Assembly: GCA_024280895.1 (NCBI GenBank)
Contig: JAJRPI010000041.1
Span: 1-62,633 of the forward strand
DNA: 62,633 bases
From: Alphaproteobacteria bacterium
Lineage (GTDB): Bacteria; Pseudomonadota; Alphaproteobacteria; Rhizobiales; JAKIUO01
Direction of reading: 5' to 3'
Each line of letters begins with the position of its first letter. Position 1 is the stretch's first letter. A model generated the notes under the pieces. It made no database searches. It worked only from the letters and a program-made list of their open reading frames with translations, and had not been told where the DNA came from. A program made the position numbers and the translations under genes. Shown here one piece after another: positions 28,649 to 37,463 of the stretch.

Positions 28649-31600
28649 TTACTCAGCAGCCTTAGGCATCTCTTGCAAAGGTGGCATTTTCCTTGGTTGG
28701 GCAATGGCCCTCTTGCCGCGTCTTCGCAGCGCTTTCTTGCGCACAAAATTACGCTTCAAAATGGTCGGCATGGTGAGCAGTGTTGGGGTCAAAATCAACG
28801 TCAATATGGTTGCAAAGCCGAGGCCGAAAATGATCGCCGTTGAAAGCTGAACCCACCAGATCGAAGTGACTGAACCGAGCTGCACGATCCGGTTGAAAAA
28901 GTCGAGATTGATTTGCAGGGCCATGGGAGCCAGGCCGCATATGGTGGTAATAGTGGTGAGCAATACTGGCCGCAGACGTTGGGCAGAAGCGCGCAAGGCT
29001 GCATCCACCACCGGCATTTTCAAATCTTTGTGGAAATGATTGAACGTATCGATCAGCACGATGGAGTTGTTGACAACAATGCCCGCCAGCGCGACCACTC
29101 CGGTGCCGGTCATGATGATCGAGAACAGCTGGCCGGTGACCATCATGCCGATCAGTACCCCGACCAAAGACAGCACGACGGTGAGTAGGGTAATAGCTGT
29201 TTGATAGAAGCTGTTGAACTGGGTCACCAGGATGATGAACATCATGAACAGCGCGCCGATCATGGCCTTGACCAAGAACGCGCCCGACTTCTTTTGATCC
29301 TCATCGGCGCCCTTGAACACCAGATCAATATCTGCGGGCCAGGTTTGCTGTTTGATCCAATTGTCAATTTGCGTTATTTTATCGCCGCCCAAGACGCCAT
29401 TGGCCGCATTTGCTTTTACCAGCATCATGTAGCGGCCATCTCTTCTGACGATGGAGCTGACTTTTTGCTGGGCTTTTCTCGTGACGAAATTGGTCAGGGG
29501 GACGGGACCGTTTTTTGTCACAACGCGCAATTGATCAAGCTGGTTGATGGTACGCTCACCGCGTGGCAGGCGCACGCGGATATCGATTTCATCTTCGGCA
29601 TCATCGGGGCGATAAGTGCCAATCAGCAATCCATTGGTGACCATCTGGATCATCGAGCCAACTGACAATATATCGGTGCCAAAACGGGCTGCTTCTTTGC
29701 GGTCCACGTTGAGCACCCATTCGATACCGGGCAGCGGGGTGCTGTCTTCGACATCACGAATGTCGGTGACCTGTTCATCGAAATATTTGCGCACGCGCCT
29801 TGTTGTTGCTTCCACTTGCGCAAGGTTTCCACCCGTAATTTGCAGCCGGATATCTTTGCCGGTGGGCGGGCCTTCTTCTCTCTTGCGGACTTCAACGACG
29901 ATGCCGGGAAGATTGACCATTTTGCTGCGGATTTCTTCGAGGATGGCTTTGCCCTTGCGGCGCAAATTATAGTCAGCTGGTTCCAAAATAAGCTGGCCAA
30001 TAAGGTCGGTTGGGCGATCAGCGCCGCCGCCATCAAACTGCGTGCCTGATCCAACGGAGCCGATGGTCGTAAATACTGATTTGAGCCCGCCGACCTGCAG
30101 GACGCGTGTTTCAACTTCCAGCACCAGATCAAATTTTTCCTTGGCAGACATATTGCCGCGACCAGACACAAACACAAAAGCCTGTTCTGGTTCGGTATCG
30201 ACAAAAAATTCGACGCCAGCAGCAAGTTTCTGGAAGCTTAAAAAGACGCCAACGACCACCAGCGTACTGGCAAGCAGCACGAGAAAAGGGTGCTTTACAA
30301 GGTGCGCCAGCAAACGAATATAGGTGCCTGCCATGCCACGGATATCGTCATAGTCAACATGCGATCCCCCCGCCAGCTGGTTGGCCGATCGGGCATCATC
30401 ATTTGAAATTTTATTGCGTCCCAGCAAGCCGCCAAGTACGGGTAAAAAGACCATAGCTGTGAGCAGCGAAGCGGACAGCACAATGATCACGGTAAACGGC
30501 AGGTAAGACATGAATTTGCCAGCCACGCCGGGCCACAGGATCATTGGTGCAAACGCGACAAGGGTGGTGGCGGTTGAGCTGACAATGGGCCAGAACATAC
30601 GGTTGGCGGCCAGGATATAGGCCTCGCGTCGATGCAGCCCCTCGGCCACCTTGCGGTCGGCATATTCGACGATGACAATCGCGCCATCCACCAGAATGCC
30701 AACCGTCAGCACCATGCCGAACATGTGCATCATGTTGAGGGTGTGCCCCATCAGTCCAAGGATCAAGAAACTGACCATGAAGGAGGCGGGGATCGACAGG
30801 CCAACAAGCAATGAGGAGCGCATGCCTAAGGCCGCGACCACCACAACCATGACCAGAGCGATGGCCGTCATGATGGAGGATTGCAATGAGTTGAGAATTT
30901 CGAACACTGATGTGGATTGATCAAGGGCGAAATCAACCTTGATGGCATCAGGCCAGTCCTTTGTGAATTTCGCCACAACTTCGCGGACCTTGACGCTGTT
31001 TTCCACCACATTGGTGCCAAGGCGCTTGACCACTTGAATAGCGATATCGGGCTTGCCGTTAAAGCGTGAATAGTTGGTGCGGTCCTTGAAGGTGCGTTTA
31101 ATTTCCGCGACTTCCTTGAGGGTGACCACCCCATCCTTGGTGGAGACAATGGGCAGGTCATAGACATCCTGGGCCGTTTCAAACAGGCCCGGCACTTTGA
31201 CGTTAAAGCTGCCGCCACCGCCCTTTTCTCCAGAATCCATAAAGCCAGCGGTGATCAGCTGATTGTTGCGCACCACGGCATTGACGAGCTGTTCCTGGGA
31301 AATATTATAGCTCTCAAGCGCCGTGCGATTGATCACGACTTCCAGCAGTTCTTCGCGGTGTCCCGTCAGGTTTGCCTCCAGCACGGTGGAGATTGCTTCG
31401 ATCTGATCCTTGAGGCGGCGCGCGTGGCGATAGAGCGTGCGTTCTGGCACATCTCCCGAGATCACAACCGCGATAATGGGAGCGAGTGAAAAATTGATTT
31501 CGTTGACCGTAGGCTCTTTGGCATCAGAGGGCAGTTTCGAGCGCGCCTGATCTACTTTTTCACGGACATCCGTTGAGGCTTCGTCGTGATTGATGTCGCT

Positions 31601-31888
31601 TTTGAACTCTAGCACGATGGCCGCATGGCCGGTTGAGGCTGTCGTGGTGATCTGCTTCAGGCCATCGAGCCCGCGCAATTCTGTTTCCATCGGTTTGATG
31701 AGTAAGCGCACCGCATCTTCAGGGGAGATACCTTCGTGAACAATCGAGACATAAAACACCGGTACATCAATGTCGGGGTCAGACTCTTTGGGAATGTTGA
31801 TATAGACGAAAATACCGGCGATCACCATAACAACCATCATGGTGAGAACGGATCGCGGACGCCGTAATATAGCCTCAAGAGCGTTCAT
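28649..31888 (-). CDS. RND efflux pump permease (AcrB/HAE family)
   Basis: This 1079-residue inner-membrane pump expels drugs or other hydrophobic compounds using the proton gradient. Twelve helices and two large periplasmic loops are expected, and the sequence fits. An N-terminal helix is at about 13-35, a periplasmic domain to about 330, and the helix groups 340-480 and 870-1030. The proton-relay acidic residues lie in GILVDGAIVIVEYADR and in the second-half equivalent. Length and pattern match the family. The ATG at 31888 overlaps the adaptor gene by 14 bases, so translation is coupled. It is the last gene of the padR-adaptor-pump operon. The substrate is unknown. Confidence 0.94.
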   Translation of the reverse strand: MNALEAILRRPRSVLTMMVVMVIAGIFVYINIPKESDPDIDVPVFYVSIVHEGISPEDAVRLLIKPMETELRGLDGLKQITTTASTGHAAIVLEFKSDINHDEASTDVREKVDQARSKLPSDAKEPTVNEINFSLAPIIAVVISGDVPERTLYRHARRLKDQIEAISTVLEANLTGHREELLEVVINRTALESYNISQEQLVNAVVRNNQLITAGFMDSGEKGGGGSFNVKVPGLFETAQDVYDLPIVSTKDGVVTLKEVAEIKRTFKDRTNYSRFNGKPDIAIQVVKRLGTNVVENSVKVREVVAKFTKDWPDAIKVDFALDQSTSVFEILNSLQSSIMTAIALVMVVVVAALGMRSSLLVGLSIPASFMVSFLILGLMGHTLNMMHMFGMVLTVGILVDGAIVIVEYADRKVAEGLHRREAYILAANRMFWPIVSSTATTLVAFAPMILWPGVAGKFMSYLPFTVIIVLSASLLTAMVFLPVLGGLLGRNKISNDDARSANQLAGGSHVDYDDIRGMAGTYIRLLAHLVKHPFLVLLASTLVVVGVFLSFQKLAAGVEFFVDTEPEQAFVFVSGRGNMSAKEKFDLVLEVETRVLQVGGLKSVFTTIGSVGSGTQFDGGGADRPTDLIGQLILEPADYNLRRKGKAILEEIRSKMVNLPGIVVEVRKREEGPPTGKDIRLQITGGNLAQVEATTRRVRKYFDEQVTDIRDVEDSTPLPGIEWVLNVDRKEAARFGTDILSVGSMIQMVTNGLLIGTYRPDDAEDEIDIRVRLPRGERTINQLDQLRVVTKNGPVPLTNFVTRKAQQKVSSIVRRDGRYMMLVKANAANGVLGGDKITQIDNWIKQQTWPADIDLVFKGADEDQKKSGAFLVKAMIGALFMMFIILVTQFNSFYQTAITLLTVVLSLVGVLIGMMVTGQLFSIIMTGTGVVALAGIVVNNSIVLIDTFNHFHKDLKMPVVDAALRASAQRLRPVLLTTITTICGLAPMALQINLDFFNRIVQLGSVTSIWWVQLSTAIIFGLGFATILTLILTPTLLTMPTILKRNFVRKKALRRRGKRAIAQPRKMPPLQEMPKAAE

Positions 31889-33182
31889 GTTTTGCGGCCC
31901 CACGATTTTTTATATTATTGGTGCCCCGTTTGAGCTTGGTCCGCTTATCCATCACTACTTGTACTTTTTGGCCATCGACAACATAATCATTGCCGGTTGT
32001 AATGATGACGATTTTTTTCGGCAGGCCAGCGACCCAAACGCCGACCTTTCCCTGTTCGAGTATTTTGACAGGTAAGAACCTGACAATACCGCCTTTGCCA
32101 ATAGAGCGAACGCCCACTTCTCCCGCATCGTTCAAGGTCAGGTAGGCGGGAGAAATCTGGTGACCACTGGTGGATTTGAGCGGTACATAAATGTCGGATG
32201 TCACGCCATTTCTCATTTTGAGATCTTTGTTATCGACTTCCAGCTCAACGCGAAAGGTGCGGGTTTCGACTTTCGCCGAGGGCGATATGAAGCGGATCTG
32301 GCCGGGTACTTTTTCACCGGTGACCAGTTCGGCGCGGCCCTTTTGTCCAACCGAGAGTTTGGCGATATTGCGCTCCGAAACGTCGCCGACAATCAGCAAG
32401 GGATGCAGCTTAACGAGCTTTGCGCAGGTTTTGCCAGCCGCCAGAACGGAGAGATAATCGCCGACTTTGGCGGATTGCTCTTCGATAATGCCAGTAAAAG
32501 GCGCTCTGATCGAGGTATGTTCGAGATCGATCCGCGCTTTTTTCACGCTGGCCATTGCGCCATTATAGGCGGCTTTTTTGGCATTCACATTGAGCTTTGC
32601 CGAAAAGCCTCTTTTAGAAAGTTTGGCTGCTGCGAAATAATCGGATTTGGTCTGGGCGAGGAGGGCTGTGGCTTGCGCCAGGGTCGCTTGCCTTGCGCCT
32701 TCGTCGAGCTTGCAAAGCACCGTGCCCTGCTTGGCTAATTCTCCCTTGCGACCAAGAACTTTCACAATACGTCCGGAGGTTTCTGCGCGTACTTCAACGC
32801 TGGCATCGGCTTGGCTGCGGGCCCGGATATGTAATATTTCGCGGCGAGGGCGAGAGATGAACAGCCTGGCCCGGACCGTAAACAGCTTTTTGACTTTCGC
32901 GGTTTTTTGCGTGTCTGCCTGCGTGCTTGGCCCTGATGCAATTGAGTAAGCACCGCTTGCGCTAACGGGTGCGCTGTCTTGTGCGCTGTTCGGGGTTTCC
33001 TGGCTGGCGATCGGGGGCACTTTATCGGTATCGCTGCCACCCACGACGATATCGCCAGACAGCATCCACACGGCAATGAAGCCAAGGATAAACACGGCCA
33101 ATAGCGACGAATTTCCGCTCACGAAAGATTTGCGCGATGGGGGAGGCGTTTTGGATTGTGTGGGTTTGTTTTGATTACTCAT
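31875..33182 (-). CDS. RND periplasmic adaptor (membrane-fusion protein)
   Basis: This 435-residue adaptor links the pump to an outer-membrane channel. An N-terminal transmembrane anchor (about residues 25-46) is followed by an Ala/Thr/Gln-rich stretch and then the classic adaptor layout. A lipoyl half is at about 125-150, an alpha-hairpin at about 150-215, the second lipoyl half with ISIRAPFTGIIEEQSAKVGDYL-like sequence, and then beta-barrel and membrane-proximal domains. No lipobox is seen. The ATG at 33182 overlaps the PadR gene, and GAGG lies upstream. Outer-membrane factor genes are not present in the window. Confidence 0.9.
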   Translation of the reverse strand: MSNQNKPTQSKTPPPSRKSFVSGNSSLLAVFILGFIAVWMLSGDIVVGGSDTDKVPPIASQETPNSAQDSAPVSASGAYSIASGPSTQADTQKTAKVKKLFTVRARLFISRPRREILHIRARSQADASVEVRAETSGRIVKVLGRKGELAKQGTVLCKLDEGARQATLAQATALLAQTKSDYFAAAKLSKRGFSAKLNVNAKKAAYNGAMASVKKARIDLEHTSIRAPFTGIIEEQSAKVGDYLSVLAAGKTCAKLVKLHPLLIVGDVSERNIAKLSVGQKGRAELVTGEKVPGQIRFISPSAKVETRTFRVELEVDNKDLKMRNGVTSDIYVPLKSTSGHQISPAYLTLNDAGEVGVRSIGKGGIVRFLPVKILEQGKVGVWVAGLPKKIVIITTGNDYVVDGQKVQVVMDKRTKLKRGTNNIKNRGAAKHERS

Positions 33183-33738
33183 AAGATGCCTCATTTACGA
33201 CATCTGTAGAGAGGTCTTCAGATGGGTCGCTTTCAAGCAGCAAATGCTTACTTTGGCGCAAATATTCAAGGGCGGCTTTGTTGGCTGCTATGCCATAGCC
33301 AATGGCGAATTGACTGCCGGGATTTTTGCAGCAGTCAAAATGGGCCTGCATATCTTCGACCAGCACGGAGAGTTCTTGTTCATGTTGCGCAAACGCTTTT
33401 TCCATCAGAGCTGAGGGAAGCACATTGGCGAATAGCCCCAGAAATAGAAATTCCGATTTGAAACGGTTCGGTTTGGGGCTTTCTTCGAGGGCGCGAAACA
33501 GCTCCGCCTGCCCGGCAGAAGTGATCGCGTAGATTTTACGCGAAGGCTTTCCTGGTTGAATTTCGGTGCGGCAGGTGACGAGCTCTTCTTGCATCATTTT
33601 GGTCAAGGCCGGGTAGATCGAGCCATAGCTGGCTTCGATGAAATGGCTGAAACGGCCGTCTGCCACCAGCTTGTTGATTTCATAACCTGTGGCATCGTCA
33701 AACTGTAAGATGCCAAGGCAAAGTGTGCGTATATTCAT
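33175..33738 (-). CDS. PadR-family transcriptional regulator
   Basis: This 187-residue winged-helix regulator has the PadR fold: LGILQFDDATGYEINKL, HFIEASYGSIYPALTKMMQ (recognition helix) and RKIYAITSAGQAELF (wing). A C-terminal helical dimerisation tail spans about 100-187. Family members repress efflux and stress genes and release DNA when they bind a phenolic or drug ligand. It is the first gene of the operon and overlaps the adaptor gene, so autoregulation of the pump is the simplest model. No operator palindrome was confirmed upstream. Confidence 0.9.
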   Translation of the reverse strand: MNIRTLCLGILQFDDATGYEINKLVADGRFSHFIEASYGSIYPALTKMMQEELVTCRTEIQPGKPSRKIYAITSAGQAELFRALEESPKPNRFKSEFLFLGLFANVLPSALMEKAFAQHEQELSVLVEDMQAHFDCCKNPGSQFAIGYGIAANKAALEYLRQSKHLLLESDPSEDLSTDVVNEASYE

Positions 33739-33958
33739 GTATTTCAGATCTTCATCTTAGAAGTTGGTCGGCAATCGCCCTTCTGGTCTATATGCTCTTA
33801 TGCTATATATAGATATAATATATGACAGAAAAATACACGCAGGTCAAAGCCTTCCCGTTGGCGGGAGAATTTGGCTGCAAGAAAGCCTCCGCTGCAGGCG
33901 CGGCAGTTGGAATGATGGGTAAGAATGTGGGGCGGGTGGGGCTTGCGCTGCCAAGCAG

Positions 33959-34522
33959 TTAGTCGGCGCGCCGCAAATAGGTAATATCGCTGGTCTGTAC
34001 GATGATTTTTTCGCCCTGCTTGATGAAAGGAGGGACCATGACCCGTACGCCGTTTTCCATCGTGGCGGGTTTGTAGGAGCTGGCGGCGGTCTGACCTTTG
34101 ACGACGGCCTCGGTCTCGGAAACCTCAAGCGTCACCTGATCGGGCAGCTCGACCCCAATGGGCTTTTCTTCATAGCTTTCCACCTTGACCATCGTACCAT
34201 CTTGCAAAAAGGCGGCGCGTTCACCGACAAAGTCTTTATGCAATTCGATCTGTTCGTAGTTGGTGGTGTCCATGAATACCAGCATCTCGCCCTCGGCATA
34301 CAAGAATTGATATTCATCTTGATCAAGACGCACGCGCTCAATGGTTTCAGTGGCGCGAAAGCGCTCATTAAGCTTGGAGCCGGTGACCAGATTTTTCAAC
34401 TCAACCTGCGCAAAGGCCCCACCCTTACCAGGTTTGACCGCCTGAATTTTTACGGCAGACCACAGCTCTCCCTTGTGTTGGATGATGTTGCCAGGGCGGA
34501 TATCATTGCCGTTGATTTTCAT
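33959..34522 (-). CDS. efp: Elongation factor P
   Basis: This 187-residue translation factor relieves ribosome stalling at polyproline stretches. It has three OB-like domains. The modification-site loop KPGKGGAF is present at about residue 31-37, with Lys at the expected position, so modification by an EpmA-type pathway is possible; no epm gene is in the window. [16 protein letters not shown] and YLRRAD are the C-terminal signatures. Length is standard and the ATG is unambiguous. Confidence 0.95.
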   Translation of the reverse strand: MKINGNDIRPGNIIQHKGELWSAVKIQAVKPGKGGAFAQVELKNLVTGSKLNERFRATETIERVRLDQDEYQFLYAEGEMLVFMDTTNYEQIELHKDFVGERAAFLQDGTMVKVESYEEKPIGVELPDQVTLEVSETEAVVKGQTAASSYKPATMENGVRVMVPPFIKQGEKIIVQTSDITYLRRAD

Positions 34523-34802
34523 GGGGTCAGGTCCTGATGCTGTGAGTATAAATTTATATATGGCTTGCTAGCGGCTATCGCGATGCTTTGCAAGCGCGGA
34601 ACTTGGGACCTTCGCGTGTGTCAAAACAATGTTGACCGGTTCGGTCTAACTCTTTGTGCCTGTTTGTGGCAGGGGAGACACAGTTTGGACACAAACTTGC
34701 CAGGTTTTAGCTAAAAGCCATTGTGTACTGCGTTTTATCGAGTCTATTATCATCCCAAATAAGGGCAATATCACTAAAAACCAGAATATGGGAACTAAGT
34801 AC

Positions 34803-36023
34803 ATGCGCACTATTGGATACATCGCGTCGGGGGTTATTGTGGGAAGCAGTCTGATGATTGCAAGTTCTGCAATCGCTGGTGGTTTCGCAATCCGGGAACA
34901 GTCAACAACAAGTCTGGGTGTTGCGTTCGCTGATAGTGCAGCTGGCTCTGATCTCTCTTCCATGTTTTGGAACCCTGCTGCCGTGACGACGCAGGATGGT
35001 ATGAACTCGTTGTCGAGTTTTACAGTGATTGTTCCAAATACTGAGTTTAGTGATGTTGCTGCGACTTTCGGCGCAACAGGAACGACAATGGACTCGCTAG
35101 GGCTATTAGCTGGATCTTATTTCAATTACCAGTTGAGTCCCAAGCTTTATGTTGGTGCCTCAATTAATGCACCCTTTGGGTTGGTCACAGAGCCAAATAA
35201 CCGAGACTGGGGTGGCCGGGTTTATAATCGCAAATCGGAAATGCTGACGCTCAATGTCGCGCCAACGGTTGGATATAAAATATTCCCAGGTGTTTCAGTT
35301 GCTGCTGGTTTGCAGATCCAGTATATCAAAGCGCGCCTGGCGATTGCCAATCCACTCGCACTCGCTACAGATGTGGTGCAAAAGGCTGAAGATATTGGTG
35401 TTGGTTTTACTCTCGGGCTTTTGCTTGAGCCGACCCCTAGTACCAAAATCGGTCTTGGATTCCGGTCGTCCATAAGTCACGACTTGAGTGGCGTACAATT
35501 TGGGCATCCAAATCCGGCCAATAATCTTGATGTTTCGGCAAGTTTTGATTCACCCGAGATGGTGACGGCTAGTATCCGTCAACAGATTACGCCTAGTCTG
35601 GCTGTGATGGTAAATTATGAATGGAGCAATTGGAGCCGCCTTCAGGACCTTACATTTATTTCCGAGAGTACGGGAGCATCTGTTGGTAGCGAAGAGTTTC
35701 TATGGGAAGATAGCTATTTTGTATCTGCTGGAGCTGAAATGAATGTCAGCGAAGCGCTGACAGTGCGGGCTGGATTGGGATATGAAACATCTCCTGTTCC
35801 AGACGCTACTCGCGGAGCAAGATTACCTGATTCTGATCGTATCTGGTTGGCCTTAGGTGGTAGTTATGAGTGGAGTGATTCGATGACGTTTGACTTTGGA
35901 TACTCTCACATCTTCTTTGATGACTCTAAAATTTCTTTGGCATCGGCCACTAAAGGCTTGCTGGCTGCAAATGTTACAAATAGTGCTGACATCATCTCGA
36001 TTGGCATGCGCCACAAATGGTAA
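34803..36023 (+). CDS. FadL/OMPP1-family outer membrane transport protein
   Basis: This 406-residue outer-membrane beta-barrel of the FadL/TodX family imports hydrophobic compounds such as long-chain fatty acids. A signal peptide (about residues 1-30, ending AIAGG) precedes the family-typical GGFAIREQSTTSLGVAFAD and SSMFWNPAAVT hatch sequence. Alternating beta-strands follow, and the last residues GMRHKW end in the aromatic needed for barrel insertion. The ATG at 34803 with GGGA about 8 bases upstream is chosen; the frame is open upstream. A second member lies at 42544-43734. Confidence 0.9.
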   Translation: MRTIGYIASGVIVGSSLMIASSAIAGGFAIREQSTTSLGVAFADSAAGSDLSSMFWNPAAVTTQDGMNSLSSFTVIVPNTEFSDVAATFGATGTTMDSLGLLAGSYFNYQLSPKLYVGASINAPFGLVTEPNNRDWGGRVYNRKSEMLTLNVAPTVGYKIFPGVSVAAGLQIQYIKARLAIANPLALATDVVQKAEDIGVGFTLGLLLEPTPSTKIGLGFRSSISHDLSGVQFGHPNPANNLDVSASFDSPEMVTASIRQQITPSLAVMVNYEWSNWSRLQDLTFISESTGASVGSEEFLWEDSYFVSAGAEMNVSEALTVRAGLGYETSPVPDATRGARLPDSDRIWLALGGSYEWSDSMTFDFGYSHIFFDDSKISLASATKGLLAANVTNSADIISIGMRHKW

Positions 36024-36385
36024 AAGTGGGAAAGAGGATATGTCGATTTATTAGAGTAACAAGTAATAAATAATTCGATGTTTTTTTTCCACGCATAGCC
36101 GGTTCTTCGGGGGGAGAACCGGCTAACGCATTTCATCCTCGTAAATCTCGTCCTGGGCGATGGTTTGTGGGGATTTTTTGTGGGCTGTTGAGGGGGGGGC
36201 GAAGGCCGAAATCACATGCTTGGGTGCTGTTTTCTCGTCTGGACTGTTTTCGGGGGCTTGCTCTTGACACCTGTCGCAGAGTGTTCAGCCTCAATTTATT
36301 ATGCAGGTTGAAACCACTGCTCCGAAAAAAATAATGTGATCGCATATTTTCAAGGATGGTGATGGTGGGAGGTTTTCACAACTCG
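36024..36385. other. Intergenic region with one strong hairpin
   Basis: There is no gene in 362 bases. A 10-base-pair hairpin lies at 36097-36124. A G8 run occurs near 36194-36201. I see nothing else of note. Confidence 0.55.
36097..36124 (+). terminator. Hairpin after the FadL gene, probable terminator
   Basis: The perfect stem AGCCGGTTCT/AGAACCGGCT has an 8-base loop and lies 74 bases after the stop. No strong T-run follows it, so termination may be weak. Confidence 0.55.
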
Positions 36386-36724
36386 TCATTCCGGAATTTT
36401 TGCGGCCCGAATGGTTGTGTTGTTGAAAAGCACAGCCCCACGAAAAATATCCCGGACCCATCGGTAGCGGACGATCGCCTTGGCGCTCAAAAACTCTCGT
36501 GCCAATGTCCGCCATTTGCGGATGAGTAGATGTTTCAAGTGAGCAAGATTTTGATGGTCGGGCGCAAGAGTGCAACGCATTGTGCCAATTGAGCATAGGA
36601 GCGGTGCAAGATGCTGCGTTATTGACGCCCCGATGATAATTCTCCACAAATTGGGTTGCAAGGGCTCGCCCTTGGCGTCAGCGGCGCAAGCTGCCAAGCC
36701 TAACAGATAGGCCAGCGAGGTCAT
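36386..36724 (-). CDS. Hypothetical protein downstream of the nuclease gene
   Basis: This 112-residue frame has no recognised domain. GGAAGCAGGA lies directly before its ATG, and the start is only 15 bases from the nuclease stop, so it may be the second gene of that operon. An N-terminal Ala/Leu-rich stretch (SLAYLLGLAACAADA) could be a weak signal. A protein-poor composition and no visible conservation keep confidence low; it may not be a real gene. Confidence 0.35.
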   Translation of the reverse strand: MTSLAYLLGLAACAADAKGEPLQPNLWRIIIGASITQHLAPLLCSIGTMRCTLAPDHQNLAHLKHLLIRKWRTLAREFLSAKAIVRYRWVRDIFRGAVLFNNTTIRAAKIPE

Positions 36725-36739
36725 TCCTGCTTCCAGTGA

Positions 36740-37261
36740 TTATTGCCGCCTTTGCTGGGCGCGCCAAGTGCGCGGGCGTTGGAACTGGCTGGACCAGATA
36801 CCTTTTCTGGCTCGTTTTGCTGCTCGCTCCTCGGCGCGATAACCGCCAAAAGCCACGGCCCATCCTTCGATGATCATCCATTTATTGAGCTCGACCCCAC
36901 CCACGGTACAAAAAGCCAGCAGGCGGTTGTGTTTGTCGTAATGGTCGCCTTTGCAAGAGATTTTGCGCCGTTTGATAAATCGGCGCAGCCGCTTTGTCGC
37001 CTCTTGGCCGCAGCGCCAGTTTTTGCGGCCACGTTGGCAATTTTGGCGCCCTTCAGGAGCGTCAATATTTTTAAGCCTGATTTCCAGCCCATCGACAAAC
37101 AGACTGTCGCCATCTATGAGCCGCGCCTGACCGGCTACATCATATCGTGGTGGTCCATCCCCCTTATCAAGAGCGTAAGCGATGAGCCCGATGAGTGCTG
37201 CCACTTTTAGCCAGGGGAGCGCCTGGTGCCATAGGCGCTTGAATTTTCTTGTCAATGTCAT
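36740..37261 (-). CDS. Staphylococcal nuclease-like (thermonuclease) exported protein
   Basis: This 173-residue protein has an N-terminal transmembrane or signal segment (about residues 18-34) and an SNase OB-fold domain (about 45-160). Motifs seen are ARLIDGDSLFVDG, EIRLKNIDAPEG (catalytic Asp/Arg region), NKWMIIEGWAVAF and ERAAKRARKGIW. Two Cys pairs (NCQRG, WRCG, SCKGD, FCTVG) suggest disulfides in the periplasm. It probably degrades nucleic acids outside the cytoplasm. The ATG at 37261 with AAGG upstream is chosen; the longer frame to 37345 is less likely. It is divergent from the histidine kinase gene. Confidence 0.85.
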   Translation of the reverse strand: MTLTRKFKRLWHQALPWLKVAALIGLIAYALDKGDGPPRYDVAGQARLIDGDSLFVDGLEIRLKNIDAPEGRQNCQRGRKNWRCGQEATKRLRRFIKRRKISCKGDHYDKHNRLLAFCTVGGVELNKWMIIEGWAVAFGGYRAEERAAKRARKGIWSSQFQRPRTWRAQQRRQ

Positions 37262-37463
37262 GTCTGCCTTGCTGGCTACTGGTTTGCAAATAATGCTGTT
37301 TTTGCGGTTTGAATAACCTGTATACGGGAAATTAGTAACTTCCAACCTATGCTATGCAATCACCCTTGTTTTGCGTCATTATTTGAGCGGTCACTGTTTT
37401 GATCCGCTTGCACCGTTTCTTGCGTAAGTTTTAGCCATCAGGACGAGCCAGGTACGCAGACCC

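Noticed and set aside
29201-29665. 154-codon frame opposite the RND pump
   Set aside because: A His/Asp-rich antisense frame with no start signal; the pump reading frame is certain.
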